A stretch of DNA of 64,000 nt from Setoptus koraiensis (Eukaryota; Arthropoda). Position numbers and translations under genes: made by a program. The notes under the pieces were generated by a model. That model saw only the letters and a list, made by a program, of their open reading frames with translations. It was not told the DNA's origin and did not search any database. Location of the stretch: the NCBI GenBank assembly GCA_048013815.1, contig CM106585.1, positions 10,540,001-10,604,000 of the forward strand, given 5' to 3'. Shown here piece after piece: positions 49,107-59,880 of this stretch (position 1 is the first letter of the stretch; the number at the start of each line of letters is the position of its first letter).

Positions 49107-51071
49107 ATGGACAAGTATAAGACAAGAATGGCTTCATTCCGATACAGGAGATTCGACCCGTGAGTTTACGCAGTAGCTCTATGGGTATTATAATCTAAGA
49201 ATATATGCTGATGAATATTTACCCCAATCCTGATACCATTGAGCAGTCCACTCATTATAGTCACCCTCATAGTGATGAGTTTATTTTCTGTATCTAATCA
49301 TCATCTCTGCTCTCGCCAATGACCTTATTAATATTTACAGCAACCTGACGTGGCTTCAACAGTTATCATCGCACTATCTGGTGAAAAACGAGAAGTTTCT
49401 TATTTGTTTAGGTATGTAAATTTAGAGAAACTGGTCAGACAATTCATAGATATTATTGGGTAGCACCACTAGTCAAAAATCTCGTTACTTGTCAAAATAT
49501 CAATTATTAACACTAAATCTCTTTCTTAATTCTTGGTTAAACATTATAATAAATTCTCAGCCTTGTTATCACTGAGCCTTTTTTGCTTCACAACCCTACT
49601 TAACTCGCCTAATTATTATACTAGAACAAATTCCGATGTCGAAAACACTGACAACTATGCTGTCGTCGTCGACTGTGGTAGCTCTGGCTCTAGAGCACAT
49701 ATTTACACATGGCCAGATTTAATTTCCATTGAAAACCCTCTTGGTTTGCCCGACATAAAACCTCTCAGGGACAGTGATGGTACTGAATGTATCAAAAAGA
49801 TAGAACCTGGATTGTCTACCGTCCAAGATAACCCAGACGAAGCTTCCAGGTATATAAGTCCTCTGATGGATTTTATTAGTCAAAACATTCCTCAAGAGAG
49901 ACATAACGAAACTCAGATTCACATATTGGCCACAGCCGGTATGCGTTTGTTAGGGAATCGTACGCAATATGAAATTATGTCTGATCTTGAAAACGATCTC
50001 CCTAAACAGTACAAATTTACTAAAATCAAAGCGCGAGTTCTAAGTGGCCAAGAAGAAGGAGTATACTCATGGGTAGCCATTAATTTCAAGGCAAATCGAT
50101 TCGACGAAAGTTCTGACGATATTTCGGAAATTGCGAAAGTGCCTGACAATGCTGTAGCTAGGAGAACAATTGGAATAATTGAAATGGGGGGAGCTTCCGC
50201 TCAGGTAGCGTTTCAGTTGGATACTGATGAGAGCTCATTTGAAAGGAAATTCCTCATCAATTCCCCAGAATTAACTAAAGATAGTATCAAGGAAGTCGAT
50301 TTAAGCAGACACGGCGTTAAACATAGCTACAAGTTGTTTGTAAATACGTTCTTGGGGGTAGGTGTAAACAGCGCCAGGGAAGCAGCAGTGGATCTTTTAG
50401 TGGAGACGATGTTGAAAAATAACAAAAGCATAGATATTGAATCTGTCACATCATTGACGTTATTAGATCCTTGTTTACCTAAGGAGGCAGAAGAGGTAGT
50501 CAAGAGACCTAGGGGGTTGTTATCTAGACATCCGAAGAAGAAGACTATAGGCTTTAGAAATGACGAAAATGGCTCAACTATTGATATTATTCTTAAGGGA
50601 AGTGGCAGCATGAAACAGTGTATGGTCCATTTGACTAAGTTAATAGATGTTGTGAGGGAAGAAAACATGAACTGCGATAGTATATCAAGCTGTCCTATGG
50701 CATTGCTGAAAACGGATTTCATTCCCTTCGACAGTCACGAGTTTTATGGTCTCAGTGAGTTTTTTTACAGCACTGATGAGTTAATCAATTCTGCCGGACC
50801 ATTCAATAGAGGCCAAATACTCTCCAGAACAAATCAGATATGTCTCTCGTCCTTGAGCCAATTACAATCTCAGTTCCCGTATTTTAATAGACACAAACCT
50901 TCACGCATTCTACATGAGTGTTTTAAGGCAACGTGGATAATAACTTTTTTAGAGCACGGTCTTAACATGCCAAAACAATACAGTAACTTCAGGACAGTTG
51001 AGCGAATCAATGGCGAAGAAATTGACTGGACACTAGGTGTTGTAATTGAGAAATCGACGAAGGTAGAGTGA
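49107..51071 (+). CDS. ENTPD4: Ectonucleoside triphosphate diphosphohydrolase, ENTPD4/7 type
   Basis: ENTPD4/7 are Golgi or lysosomal apyrases that hydrolyse luminal nucleotides such as UDP made by glycosylation. Exons 49107-49159, 49341-49411 and 49561-51071 give 544 residues. The first two exons encode a basic cytosolic N-terminus and the last splice completes an N-terminal transmembrane segment (FLICLALLSLSLFCFTTLL, about 34-54). Apyrase regions are clear: DCGSSGSR near 79, ATAGMR near 165, SGQEEGVYSWVAINF near 202, IEMGGASAQVAF near 247, with FYGLSEFFY and WTLGVVIE toward the end. The chain stops shortly after WTLG, and no C-terminal transmembrane helix is visible, unlike vertebrate ENTPD4. 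A GT in AAG|GTAGAG near 51061 could splice to a further exon, but I found no membrane segment nearby. Confidence 0.92.
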
Positions 51072-51117
51072 GAGTTTATTCCATTGTTGTGCCATTCTAA
51101 TCACTCAATAGAATGTT

Positions 51118-51123
51118 AATAAA
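51118..51123 (+). terminator. AATAAA poly(A) signal of the NTPDase
   Basis: A canonical hexamer lies 47 nt past the NTPDase stop, supporting termination here without a further 3' exon. The convergent PARP1 has a minus-strand AATAAA at 51076-51081, so the two 3' ends probably overlap. Confidence 0.6.
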
Positions 51124-51345
51124 TTGTCCAACAAATGATTGTTTGTATAACTTAGAAATGAGATGATCTTGAATTCGATCTCTTTCCTTAGTGTAGCTTG
51201 GCTTTAGTTCAATAATAGAAGTCTTTGGTCAAATTACTCCCGTTAGTTTCGTTGTTGATCCAAACAGGTTCTGGTGCTCTGAATGAAGTGGATATCATCC
51301 GTTTCACTTCATCATTCGAAGATTGAATATTCGATGTGTTTGTTT

Positions 51346-54300
51346 CTAGCGAACAAACTCGAACTCAGTCTTCAATATATAACGGATTTTCGCTTGCGCC
51401 TCATTGTAGATGATGAACTCATTGTACAACAATTGGCTCTTGACACCTTTGTTTGGTATTCCTTTACCCATTGGAACCACCAAACCTTTCTCAATATTCT
51501 TGTATGTAGATGGGTCGGCTACTGTTTTACCTACACCCATAACACTGTTACAATCATCTGGAATACCTTTGGGAAACTCAGGTACGCTAGCTGTAACTTT
51601 GTGCATCTTTCCTAGCGCCACTTCGCAAAGTAGTACCAAGCCCGTTTTATTATCAGGATTGGCCATACAGTAGTTGGCAGCTTTTGATACCATGTCCGCA
51701 AAATAGATTCCCTTACCGAACATATAACCGGTAACTGGTGCTTCCGGTGGAGCTATTCGCAGACCTTGCGATAATATACCCGCATAGTTAGTGATTCTTG
51801 AACCATGCCATATTAGAGATCTATCTAAACCTTTAAATTGCTCGAATCTCTCAATATCCTCTTTTCGTGAAACACAGATTATCTCTTGTACATTCAATTT
51901 GTAGTTATTGTGAGTGACGGCATGCGATATTCTGGCATATTCTGTGATCATAGCATATTCAGGAGATTCCTTGGACAAAACGCTCATCTCACAGTCTAGT
52001 TTTATATAGTACTGATCAACAGGTTGAACTTCTCCATCGTTCTCTATATGAGAGCACATATCATAGGCTATCTCGATCTCAGCCAATGCAGCCAACATTT
52101 CATTCTTTTCTTCAATTTCTTTGACTGAACTGATCAGTTTCACCTTTCCATCTCCAAAAGAGTGTGGTATATGGGAATAAAGTTTGTTAGTTAGCGCTAT
52201 TATCTCCTTCTTGTTGGGTTTGGTGTCATCTTTAGGCGAAATAGCTGTCTCCAATTCTTTGAGAACTGACATTGCCTCAAGAATATGTACTTTAGATAAC
52301 TTTCCAAGAGGCATTTTGGTAGTGTCTAGTTCGAATTCAAGCATGGCTCTTCGCATTCTATTGATGTCGAATATACAACTTATGAGATCCTGAATTTCTC
52401 TACTCAACAAAGATTTGTTAGAATAATGAAGCTCTTCCTGATTACCATTGTTCTCGTTCCCCCCGTAGTCCAACTCAATCGGGAAATAGAACCCATGCTT
52501 CTTTACAAAACGATCTCTTTCTTGCCATGAATTATTAGTTCGTTCTTTATAAAGCTTTTCAAATTCATATACAGCATCCTCTGAGTTCTTGTAGTCTGCT
52601 TGTGTATCTCCACCGACTTCACAGCCTATTCTACCCCACGATCTGAATAAAGTGAACAGTTTCTTTTTGCCTTCGTGCTCAATAATTTGCATCTTGTAGA
52701 ATGAATTTTTGTCCTTTTCCACATCAACACAATTCAAGACGACAGAGTAGGTAGAACTCCCTTTCTTGTATATCTTTCCGGTGTGCTGCAAGCCAGATAA
52801 TGGATCTACGGCATTACCGTCTTTTATCACTAAAGTTTGAGATTTCGCAACGCTTCCAGACTTATAAAGTTTTGTATTAGAAGCGGATGATTTGGTCTTG
52901 ATTTTCTCTTTGATTTGCTTTACATTCATTTTCGCATAACGTTGTTCGAAATCTCCGTCCCACTCACTTAGAAGGCATTCTTGTAAGTATTTTGGTACAT
53001 CTTCCGGCTTCTTCACTTTGAATAGAAAATCGGGAGACACTATAGGAATCTTAGCGGCCATGGCAGTCTCAACTTTGACCAGTTCCTTTTCTATCTCTTG
53101 CTTCGAGGCCATAAGTACAAATAGAGATTTATCGATGCTTGTTTGTATGGTACCCCCAAGTGATTTGATTTTGCTCTCGATCTTTGATCGGTCCGGTTTG
53201 AGAGTTTTCCACTGGGAGACACCGATCATTAATCCCTCAAGAGGAGCAAGAGGGTCTAATTTTGGATTTATTTCCGAGTCTTTGGCTTCAATGGCTCGTA
53301 CAAAATTGCTTGGAAATATTCTTTTGCCTGGCTTGAACTTATAAGTAGTTGCGAAGAAGGGGTACTTTTCGACAATTTCCTCTGGTACGTTCGGCGGACC
53401 ACGAGGTGGATCTCTTGTTTCTTCATCACAGGAAGCCCATTCGCCTCCACCAGTACATATGTAGGCGCTCCCACGGAGAATAAAGTGGCCACCGCACTTT
53501 TTACAGTTTGACAGCGGTCCGAATAGTAGGACGTCGGCGGCATGATCAACCAATGATGAGGTTTTCGTAAAGTTATTTTTCTGATTCATCGCATGCAACA
53601 TTTCGACAACATCGGCCTTTTTCATTTTACCCACGACCTCCTTGAGAGCAAAGTATTTATCGGATTGTTTTCGAAGTAGTTTGTCCTCTTTTAATTTCTG
53701 AGCATTGTCCTCGGCTTCCTTCTTATCAACCTTTCCATTTGTCTCTTGTTTCACCTTCTTGTTGGTTGTCGCACTTTCTACACTCTTGTCCTTTTTTATT
53801 GGCTTGATAGCTTTTTTGAGTTGTTTTTGTTCGTCTTCCTCAAGATCAGTGAAGCCAGGAATTTTCTCTACAACACCTTCGGCGAAGTCTAGAGAGGCAC
53901 GTCCATTGCTGAAACAGCCAACATGGAACCACCTCGGCACAGGACCGTTGCTCCAGAAACTTGTTTCTGCCTCATAATCTAGCTTGCAGATCCTGAGAAC
54001 GCCCTTTTCTATTTTTTCTTCGCAAAGTTGGCATTCGGAACGATTTGATTTAGCCGGTTCCACTTTAAAGTCAGTATAGGTGACTCCTGAAGATCCACCG
54101 TCCAGTTTCCTCTTTGAGCCTTTACTTGCCTTTTTCTTACCCTTGGGGTCTTCATCGACATCACCGGCATCTTGACCGAGAACTGAAGCTCCGTTCGTTT
54201 CTACGGCCTTCTCTAGCAGTTTCTGATCCTCGTATTTGAGTTTTTCAAAATGGGCAATATCTGCCACAGTTTTTGGCCGTTTAATCTCGAAGAAACATTC

Positions 54301-54477
54301 CAAATGATGAGATTTTGCGTCCATGCCATCGTGGAAACGCGATTTAACCATGTAAGACATTTTGAGGCTGTCCTTTTCAATGGACAAATCACATTTTTTA
54401 CATTTTGCCCGGCTAGTGGGGGCATATTCTGCACGATAAGGCAATTGTTGTCGGTTTGCGGACTCGGGTCCTTCCAT
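51346..54477 (-). CDS. PARP1: Poly(ADP-ribose) polymerase PARP1
   Basis: PARP1 detects DNA breaks and adds poly(ADP-ribose) to itself and chromatin proteins from NAD+. The 1043-residue single-exon frame starts at ATG 54477 (an in-frame GTG lies five codons upstream). All domains are in order: zinc finger 1 (about 15-95; CKKC and HHLEC), zinc finger 2 (about 145-200; CQLC, WFHVGC), a Lys-rich nuclear-localisation stretch, zinc finger 3 (about 280-360; CKKCGGHF), BRCT (from LEGLMIGVSQWKTL near 405), WGR (LFRSWGRIGCEVGG near 600), helical regulatory domain and ART catalytic domain. The catalytic H-Y-E triad is seen as WHGSR near 890, YFADMVSKAANY near 925 and LYNEF near 1020. The length is close to the human 1014. 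The absence of any intron is unusual for this gene. Confidence 0.97.
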   Translation of the reverse strand: MEGPESANRQQLPYRAEYAPTSRAKCKKCDLSIEKDSLKMSYMVKSRFHDGMDAKSHHLECFFEIKRPKTVADIAHFEKLKYEDQKLLEKAVETNGASVLGQDAGDVDEDPKGKKKASKGSKRKLDGGSSGVTYTDFKVEPAKSNRSECQLCEEKIEKGVLRICKLDYEAETSFWSNGPVPRWFHVGCFSNGRASLDFAEGVVEKIPGFTDLEEDEQKQLKKAIKPIKKDKSVESATTNKKVKQETNGKVDKKEAEDNAQKLKEDKLLRKQSDKYFALKEVVGKMKKADVVEMLHAMNQKNNFTKTSSLVDHAADVLLFGPLSNCKKCGGHFILRGSAYICTGGGEWASCDEETRDPPRGPPNVPEEIVEKYPFFATTYKFKPGKRIFPSNFVRAIEAKDSEINPKLDPLAPLEGLMIGVSQWKTLKPDRSKIESKIKSLGGTIQTSIDKSLFVLMASKQEIEKELVKVETAMAAKIPIVSPDFLFKVKKPEDVPKYLQECLLSEWDGDFEQRYAKMNVKQIKEKIKTKSSASNTKLYKSGSVAKSQTLVIKDGNAVDPLSGLQHTGKIYKKGSSTYSVVLNCVDVEKDKNSFYKMQIIEHEGKKKLFTLFRSWGRIGCEVGGDTQADYKNSEDAVYEFEKLYKERTNNSWQERDRFVKKHGFYFPIELDYGGNENNGNQEELHYSNKSLLSREIQDLISCIFDINRMRRAMLEFELDTTKMPLGKLSKVHILEAMSVLKELETAISPKDDTKPNKKEIIALTNKLYSHIPHSFGDGKVKLISSVKEIEEKNEMLAALAEIEIAYDMCSHIENDGEVQPVDQYYIKLDCEMSVLSKESPEYAMITEYARISHAVTHNNYKLNVQEIICVSRKEDIERFEQFKGLDRSLIWHGSRITNYAGILSQGLRIAPPEAPVTGYMFGKGIYFADMVSKAANYCMANPDNKTGLVLLCEVALGKMHKVTASVPEFPKGIPDDCNSVMGVGKTVADPSTYKNIEKGLVVPMGKGIPNKGVKSQLLYNEFIIYNEAQAKIRYILKTEFEFVR

Positions 54478-55027
54478 CACGAGCCACGTCACTATTGTGT
54501 AATGTAATTGGAGTTGGGACTGATCACAAGGTTTGATTTTGTATTGGCAAATGCTTTAATTGATCACAAATGTATATACCAGTTTTTTTTTATTTTCTTC
54601 TTTTCCTAAATGAGCGTTACATTGACGTTGGCAGGCTTCTCGTGACGAAATGCCAACGGTAAATTTTCTTTTTTTGTGAGCACGCTTGCAGAACAACACA
54701 CCTGGCAGCGCCTCTAGCGTGGATTTTTCAACGAAATATACGAAGTATAGGCAATTGATTGATGCGATTACAGTCCACCTCGTTCTTGTTTAGAAACTCT
54801 ACCACCAGGGCTCGTGCAGATTATCCTCGGTATTGGCTCCACGTGATATACAGTCGCGAAACAGTAAAGGTATATTATCGGCCGGCTTAATGGTGAAATT
54901 ATTATTTATATATATAGAATATCATTGAAAATAAACTTGTATTATTATTATTACCATATCACTAACTAGTACCATCAGTACAAAATTATAACAGACCACT
55001 CAATCAGACTAGCCCCGGACAGATAAG
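54478..55027. promoter_or_regulatory. Divergent promoter region of PARP1 and NXT
   Basis: About 550 bp between two divergent start codons, with a T-rich run near 54582-54605. A TATATATA stretch at about 54908-54916 lies 110 bp upstream of the NXT start and could be a TATA-like element. No exon is seen. Confidence 0.5.
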
Positions 55028-55438
55028 ATGAACACTGCGGATATTATACAACACCAAGCGTGTGATGCCTCAACAAAATTCGCCCAGATATTTTATCAGA
55101 AACTAGATTCAAAAGAGTCCCGAGACACTTTAGGCGAGCTATATCTAGAGAGTGCCACGCTTTTATGGAATGGAGAATGTATAAAGGGCAGAACGGAAAT
55201 TATCAAGCATTACAAGAATCTTCCTCCTACCAGTATAGCTTTACAATCTGTTGATACACAAACAATGCCAATGATGGGTGATTTGGGCGATCTACTAACA
55301 ATAATAGTGGGCGGAAAAATATCGTATACATCAAGTGGGAACACTAATAAAGAGACAACATTTGGACAAACGTTTCTAGTGGTGGCACATAACGGATTGT
55401 TCAAGATTGTTAGCGACAATCTCAGGCTTCAGAATTGA
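55028..55438 (+). CDS. NXT1: NTF2-related export protein (NXT1/2, p15)
   Basis: NXT forms a heterodimer with NXF1/TAP and is needed for bulk mRNA export through nuclear pores. The 136-residue single-exon frame is complete from ATG 55028 and has the length of the family. The NTF2 fold is recognised from ACDASTKFAQIFYQKLDSK, LYLESATLLWNGECIKGR, the HYKNLPPTSIALQSVDTQ strand region, LLTIIVGGKI and TFGQTFLVVAHNGLFKIVSDNLR. It shows the usual helices followed by a curved sheet that binds the NXF NTF2-like domain. It is divergent from PARP1. Confidence 0.93.
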   Translation: MNTADIIQHQACDASTKFAQIFYQKLDSKESRDTLGELYLESATLLWNGECIKGRTEIIKHYKNLPPTSIALQSVDTQTMPMMGDLGDLLTIIVGGKISYTSSGNTNKETTFGQTFLVVAHNGLFKIVSDNLRLQN

Positions 55439-55603
55439 CTTGATTAAAATGGTAATCATCTAAAAGCGAACAGAAAACAAAAATGAAAAAACGTATTTAC
55501 GTGTACATTCTCTTAATTTTACAATCAATATTTTGCATTATTTTTGTTGTCATTTAAAATTACTCATAGTTGAATCAGAGTTTAAGGTTGCAGCTCGAAA
55601 TTA

Positions 55604-55609
55604 AATAAA
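55604..55609 (+). terminator. AATAAA poly(A) signal of NXT
   Basis: A canonical hexamer lies 166 nt past the NXT stop codon. Confidence 0.6.
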
Positions 55610-55801
55610 GCATTAGAGTTTAATGCAACATAAGCGCACACTAGCCTCTCAATTTTGATCTCCAATATCTTTGGTCATGGTGAATAGCATCTAGATACAT
55701 AATTGTGTTGTTTCTTTCATCATAGCATAGATATAAGTGTTTGTCGGATGATCAATTGTCGGGCTTTGCTTGACGTAATTGTTTGTTGGAAACGAATCGG
55801 A

Positions 55802-55807
55802 TTTATT
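55802..55807 (-). terminator. AATAAA poly(A) signal of the CPAP1 gene
   Basis: A minus-strand hexamer lies about 46 nt past the CPAP1 stop codon. Confidence 0.6.
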
Positions 55808-55852
55808 AGAATGTGACATTTGTAAAAAAGCGGGCGAAAGGAACAAGACTTA

Positions 55853-56974
55853 TTATGCCTTGTAGTTGATGTTTTGTTGTTGTGTCACTGGCACTTGCTG
55901 ACGGATAGTCTGACGGCTGCTGCTGTAACTGTTGCTGGAGCTTGATGGGGCCTGATTGTATCCTCCGTATACCGAGCCTGGTCGTTGGACGGAAGTCGAC
56001 GAGACCTCTGTCTTTTGGTAGCTGTTTGAGCCGGAAGCCTGGGCGGGTCCTGGCTCAGGCTGCGAGCTCCCTGTGGACGAAAATGTCACGAGAAACAGAT
56101 TAATACAAATAGGTTAAATACACGACTTACGTTATGTATATAGCACATATGGCACAAGATTAATTACCCATGTAGGCGTTGGAGCCCCAGTACTGGCTAG
56201 ATTTGCCACAATCAACGGAATACCAGTAGTCACAGTGAAGGATACGTTGATTGAAGACGGTTCCTACTCCGCACAAGAACGAGTCTTTGCGACCATTGTA
56301 GCAAACGTGGTAAGCTTGACATCCGGTCTCTTCGTCGGCGTACATGCCATAGTCGTATGGTAGACCATCGCACGAGAAGCTAGTCTTTGGCACCTGGGTG
56401 TAGCCTGGGAAATCTACTCCTGGCTTTCCGTTGACAGAACCTGAGATTGGCGTTGGGTTATCCGAGATTAGGTTATCTATTTATGCTTGCGATAATGTGT
56501 TTATGTCTACTATTTATTGAGCGAAATGCGCCAAAATGCAGCAGTAGTAGTATTGGTAAAAGTGGTAGCAGCAGTAAGGTACTTACCGTAAGAGGCAGGC
56601 TCGGCGTCGGCCTCAGATATTTGTTCGTTGTAAGAGGACGATGATTGCGACTGTTGGCTCACCACGGGCGCCACTGGGGCCCTGATAGTGTTTATTGATT
56701 GCTGTTTCACGTAGGAGGTTCTTCTATTGTTCACCGGTGCCGATAGGGCCGTTGATTGTTGTTGTTGGACAAAACGCGTCGATTGACTCTCATAACCACC
56801 ATAAACTGAGTCGGGATTTTGCTGCTGAGACAATTGGCTCTCGTAAGAGTTCTGTTGAAAGCCTCCCTTTACGCCCGATCTTTGCGCGTTGGTCCACTCC
56901 ACAAAGATTGGTGCCACCAGAGCAACTATGGCGTAACTTATGATTAATTTTTTTGCACTTCTTAGCGAACTCAT
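55853..56974 (-). CDS. Cuticular protein with one chitin-binding type-2 domain (CPAP1 class)
   Basis: CPAP1 proteins are secreted cuticle proteins with one peritrophin-A-like chitin-binding domain. Exons 56974-56587, 56440-56168 and 56070-55853 give 292 residues. The signal peptide (KLIISYAIVALVAPIFVEW, 1-30) is followed by a Gln/Ser/Tyr-rich low-complexity region with the motif SVYGGYESQ. The chitin-binding domain is entirely in exon 2 and has the six-cysteine pattern of the class: FSCDGLPYDYGMYAD, TGCQAYHVC, SFLCGVGTVFNQ, HCDYWYSVDC. The C-terminal region again carries SVYGGYNQ plus Ser/Gln runs. Splice sites are GT-AG (TACG|GTAAGT, CTCAG|GTTCTG, ATGG|GTAATT, CCACAG|GGAGC). This gene marks the genome as arthropod. 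Expression at moulting is expected for the family. Confidence 0.92.
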
Positions 56975-57747
56975 TTTGTTGCCGTTGTATATTGACTGTT
57001 GTATATTATGATTTGATATTGTTGTTGTCTGTTTGCAAGACAAGAGTCAAGTGACGAATGGCAAGCAATTGAAACTGGCTCTTATGGTCGTGTATCGAGA
57101 CGGATAGCTACAGGCAAAGACAATTGTCGACAACAACAGCAGCAACAACAACTTAGTGACCGCTACGGTACGTGCCATCGATCCGTCATCACAACATGCA
57201 AAGTCGGCGCCATTACCCAACCCAAGCTGTTTATTGTTGTTTCCTCGTCGTCGTCGTCGTTGTTGTTGTTGTTGTTGTCTATTTAGCAGTAGTTGTCGTT
57301 GCCGTGGTTGTTGTTGTAGGCAGTGGCTAAGTGGTTGTCGAGCTGGAGTGCAAAACTCAGTGGTAGCGAGTTGTATCAAGTTGCGAGGCGGTGGTTACAT
57401 TACAGCCGTGATCACCTGTAATCTGGACACACCTTCGTGGCGCGCTTTGAGCTTCAACCACTGGCAACTCTTTCTTTCTCTCGCTTGATTTGGATATCTC
57501 TTGATTTGAATAAATGATGAATCATCATTGATGATATAGCAACTAACAAGCCAAGTGTACAGGTTGGCCCTTTCACTCAATTAAACTTCGGCGAGCCAAA
57601 GAGAGAGCGAGCGAGCGCGCTACAAGTGCGGCGTCGCTCGTAACAATTAAATCATTTGCACTTTAAAGTTTAAAGAATCAAGAAAATCTCAATCTTACGA
57701 AATTTGAGCTGCAATCTGTGTGAGATGCACCCACAGATCGGGCACTT

Positions 57748-57750
<3 letters not shown>

Positions 57751-57813
<63 letters not shown>
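57751..57813. repeat. (TC)n microsatellite, about 31 units
   Basis: An uninterrupted 63-bp TC run lies about 780 bp upstream of the CPAP1 start. It is the longest simple repeat in the window and is likely to vary in length. Confidence 0.95.
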
Positions 57814-57814
<1 letters not shown>

Positions 57815-59854
57815 GAGCAGCAGCAACAACAACAAGGACAGATAAAGAGTTGGCAACAATGAAAACAAGTGAAAGTTGAACAATTGCAAGCGCTGTCGTT
57901 GCGTAATCGTCACTCTCGCTCTGTTCCAAGTTCGAACTCGGAATCAGAAAACCAACAGCAATATCACATCTAAACAGTATAACAGCACCTAGACAGATTT
58001 AGATTGTTGCAATTGAGTGTTGTCGCCACCATAGCATGTCGTCGAGGGGAACCGAACATTTCGGAACATTCGACAGGTGAACATCGATAGCCTTGTCTGG
58101 ACTGCCGATTGTGAGTGAGCCCAGCGAATTGTCTGCCGAAATGATAATTCAATTATTACTGTTTTATTGGCGCCACTATGTAGATATGCACGCGACACCA
58201 TATCTACTCAAAACCATTTCATGTAAGCGATTCAGCTGTAAGTTGCCTAGACATTGTTAGCCAGCTATTCAGTCGCCAATCAAGTGGCTGTCACAATTGG
58301 CACAAGCCCAACAGCAACAGAGAATTTATCCTCTCTAAACGACGGTTGAGGCAACAAGTCGAGACAATAGCCCACAGATAATATGGTGATAGACTGAGAT
58401 TTTTTCTAACTCAATTATCAACTGCGACCTTTCATGAGAGAGCCTCCATAAACCTTGAAGTGCGCCTATACCTCTTTTGTTTATGCGCCCTAATGCTATT
58501 ACCTTTTGGGCGCCCTAATGATTGCCAATGGCTCATTAACTCTCTGTCTCTCTTTTGCTAATTCTCGAGTTGCCTTCGGCAAGTTTATCATCTCGTTGTC
58601 GTGGCAACTCGCCATCCAATGTCTGCCACCGCGATTGGCAATTGTTATTACTATACCAAGTTACTTTGCATATGCCAGTTAGTGAAACGATCATCACGTG
58701 ACGCAGTTGAAGGTCGCCAAGTCAGACAGGTGCAATACTCACATTATGAGAGTATTTTTGGTTGTTGTGAGTGTTAATTTCAACAAATTTCAGCAGCAGC
58801 GGCCGGCTGCTGCTGCTGTTGCCAATCAACGAGCACAATCATTAAACAGGCTTGTTAATTGGATTTTTGATCAATCGATCTGTTAAGTCACGATTGATGT
58901 GTTAATTCAAATCAAATATACAAAAAGAAAGAAAAAAGAAACCGAAATATCGGTAATATATCATTACGTGTCGGGATGTTGTTATCATCAATGTCAGTCA
59001 TGGCGAGCGCCTGAGATAGAGATAAAGGGATAGGGAGAAGGAGAAGGAGAGGAATTGTTAGCCATTTGTCGACAATTGGCTTGGTTGCTGGCACAATTGT
59101 GTCAGCCACAACAGTAACCATCTTAAATAATATCTGTCTGGCTGTCAGTCTGGCGCTTGATTGGCAACATGGCATCATTGCGAAATTGAGCAACCATTCG
59201 AAGCTGGCTGGCTGGCTGGTTAGACGGCGAACGCGCTCGGAGGCTTATTTCGCCATCGTCTCGATGGCGTGTGGCCACCACCGCCTGACACGATAAAGCC
59301 ATCAGTCATGTTGCGCGTCGTTGTTCTCATATTCAAATTGGCATTTAATTTTATTTTATTCAATGTCCGACGTGTGCAATAAAACATAACTTGCCAGATA
59401 ACTTGTTGTGCGAGCCAGTTTGCGGGCCGCCAGTGCGTGCGAGATGGCCCAACGATCGCATATTTCGGGGATTACAATCTGGCAGATAAATTGATATTTG
59501 GCCGGCGAATGAAACGAACGAATGAATAATAATAATAATAATTCTAATTATTATATATCATATCAGTGTGGCGTGCAAACATGCATACATGATCTCGGCT
59601 CGAGTTGCAAGTTATCACCTGTCACACACACACACTCACACAACCTGTAGGCATTATAGCCCGATTGGCTCTCCGATGGAAAGGCTCCTTCGAAGCTTCT
59701 GAGAAGCACCGACCAGCCTTAGAAATGATAACAACAACAATCAGACATTCCCACTCCCACTTGAGCTAATCGATTGCGTAATCGCGATGACGCTAATCAG
59801 ATTATATTACTGTGTGTGTCCCATTTGACATATCCGGCTTCCCATTGTGAGCGA

Positions 59855-59880
59855 GTGTGTGTGTGTGTGTGTGTGTGTGT
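59855..59880. repeat. (GT)n microsatellite, 13 units
   Basis: An uninterrupted GT run lies in noncoding DNA. Confidence 0.9.

Larger units (their letters stand above)
55439..55852. other. Convergent region between NXT and CPAP1 gene
   Basis: These 414 AT-rich bp hold both 3' UTRs and their poly(A) signals. Nothing else is seen. Confidence 0.6.

Noticed and set aside
57047-57178. Short minus-strand frame with a signal-peptide-like poly-Leu stretch upstream of the CPAP1 gene
   Set aside because: The leucine run comes from a CAA/TTG triplet repeat, only 43 codons are open, and the CPAP1 gene has its own signal peptide.
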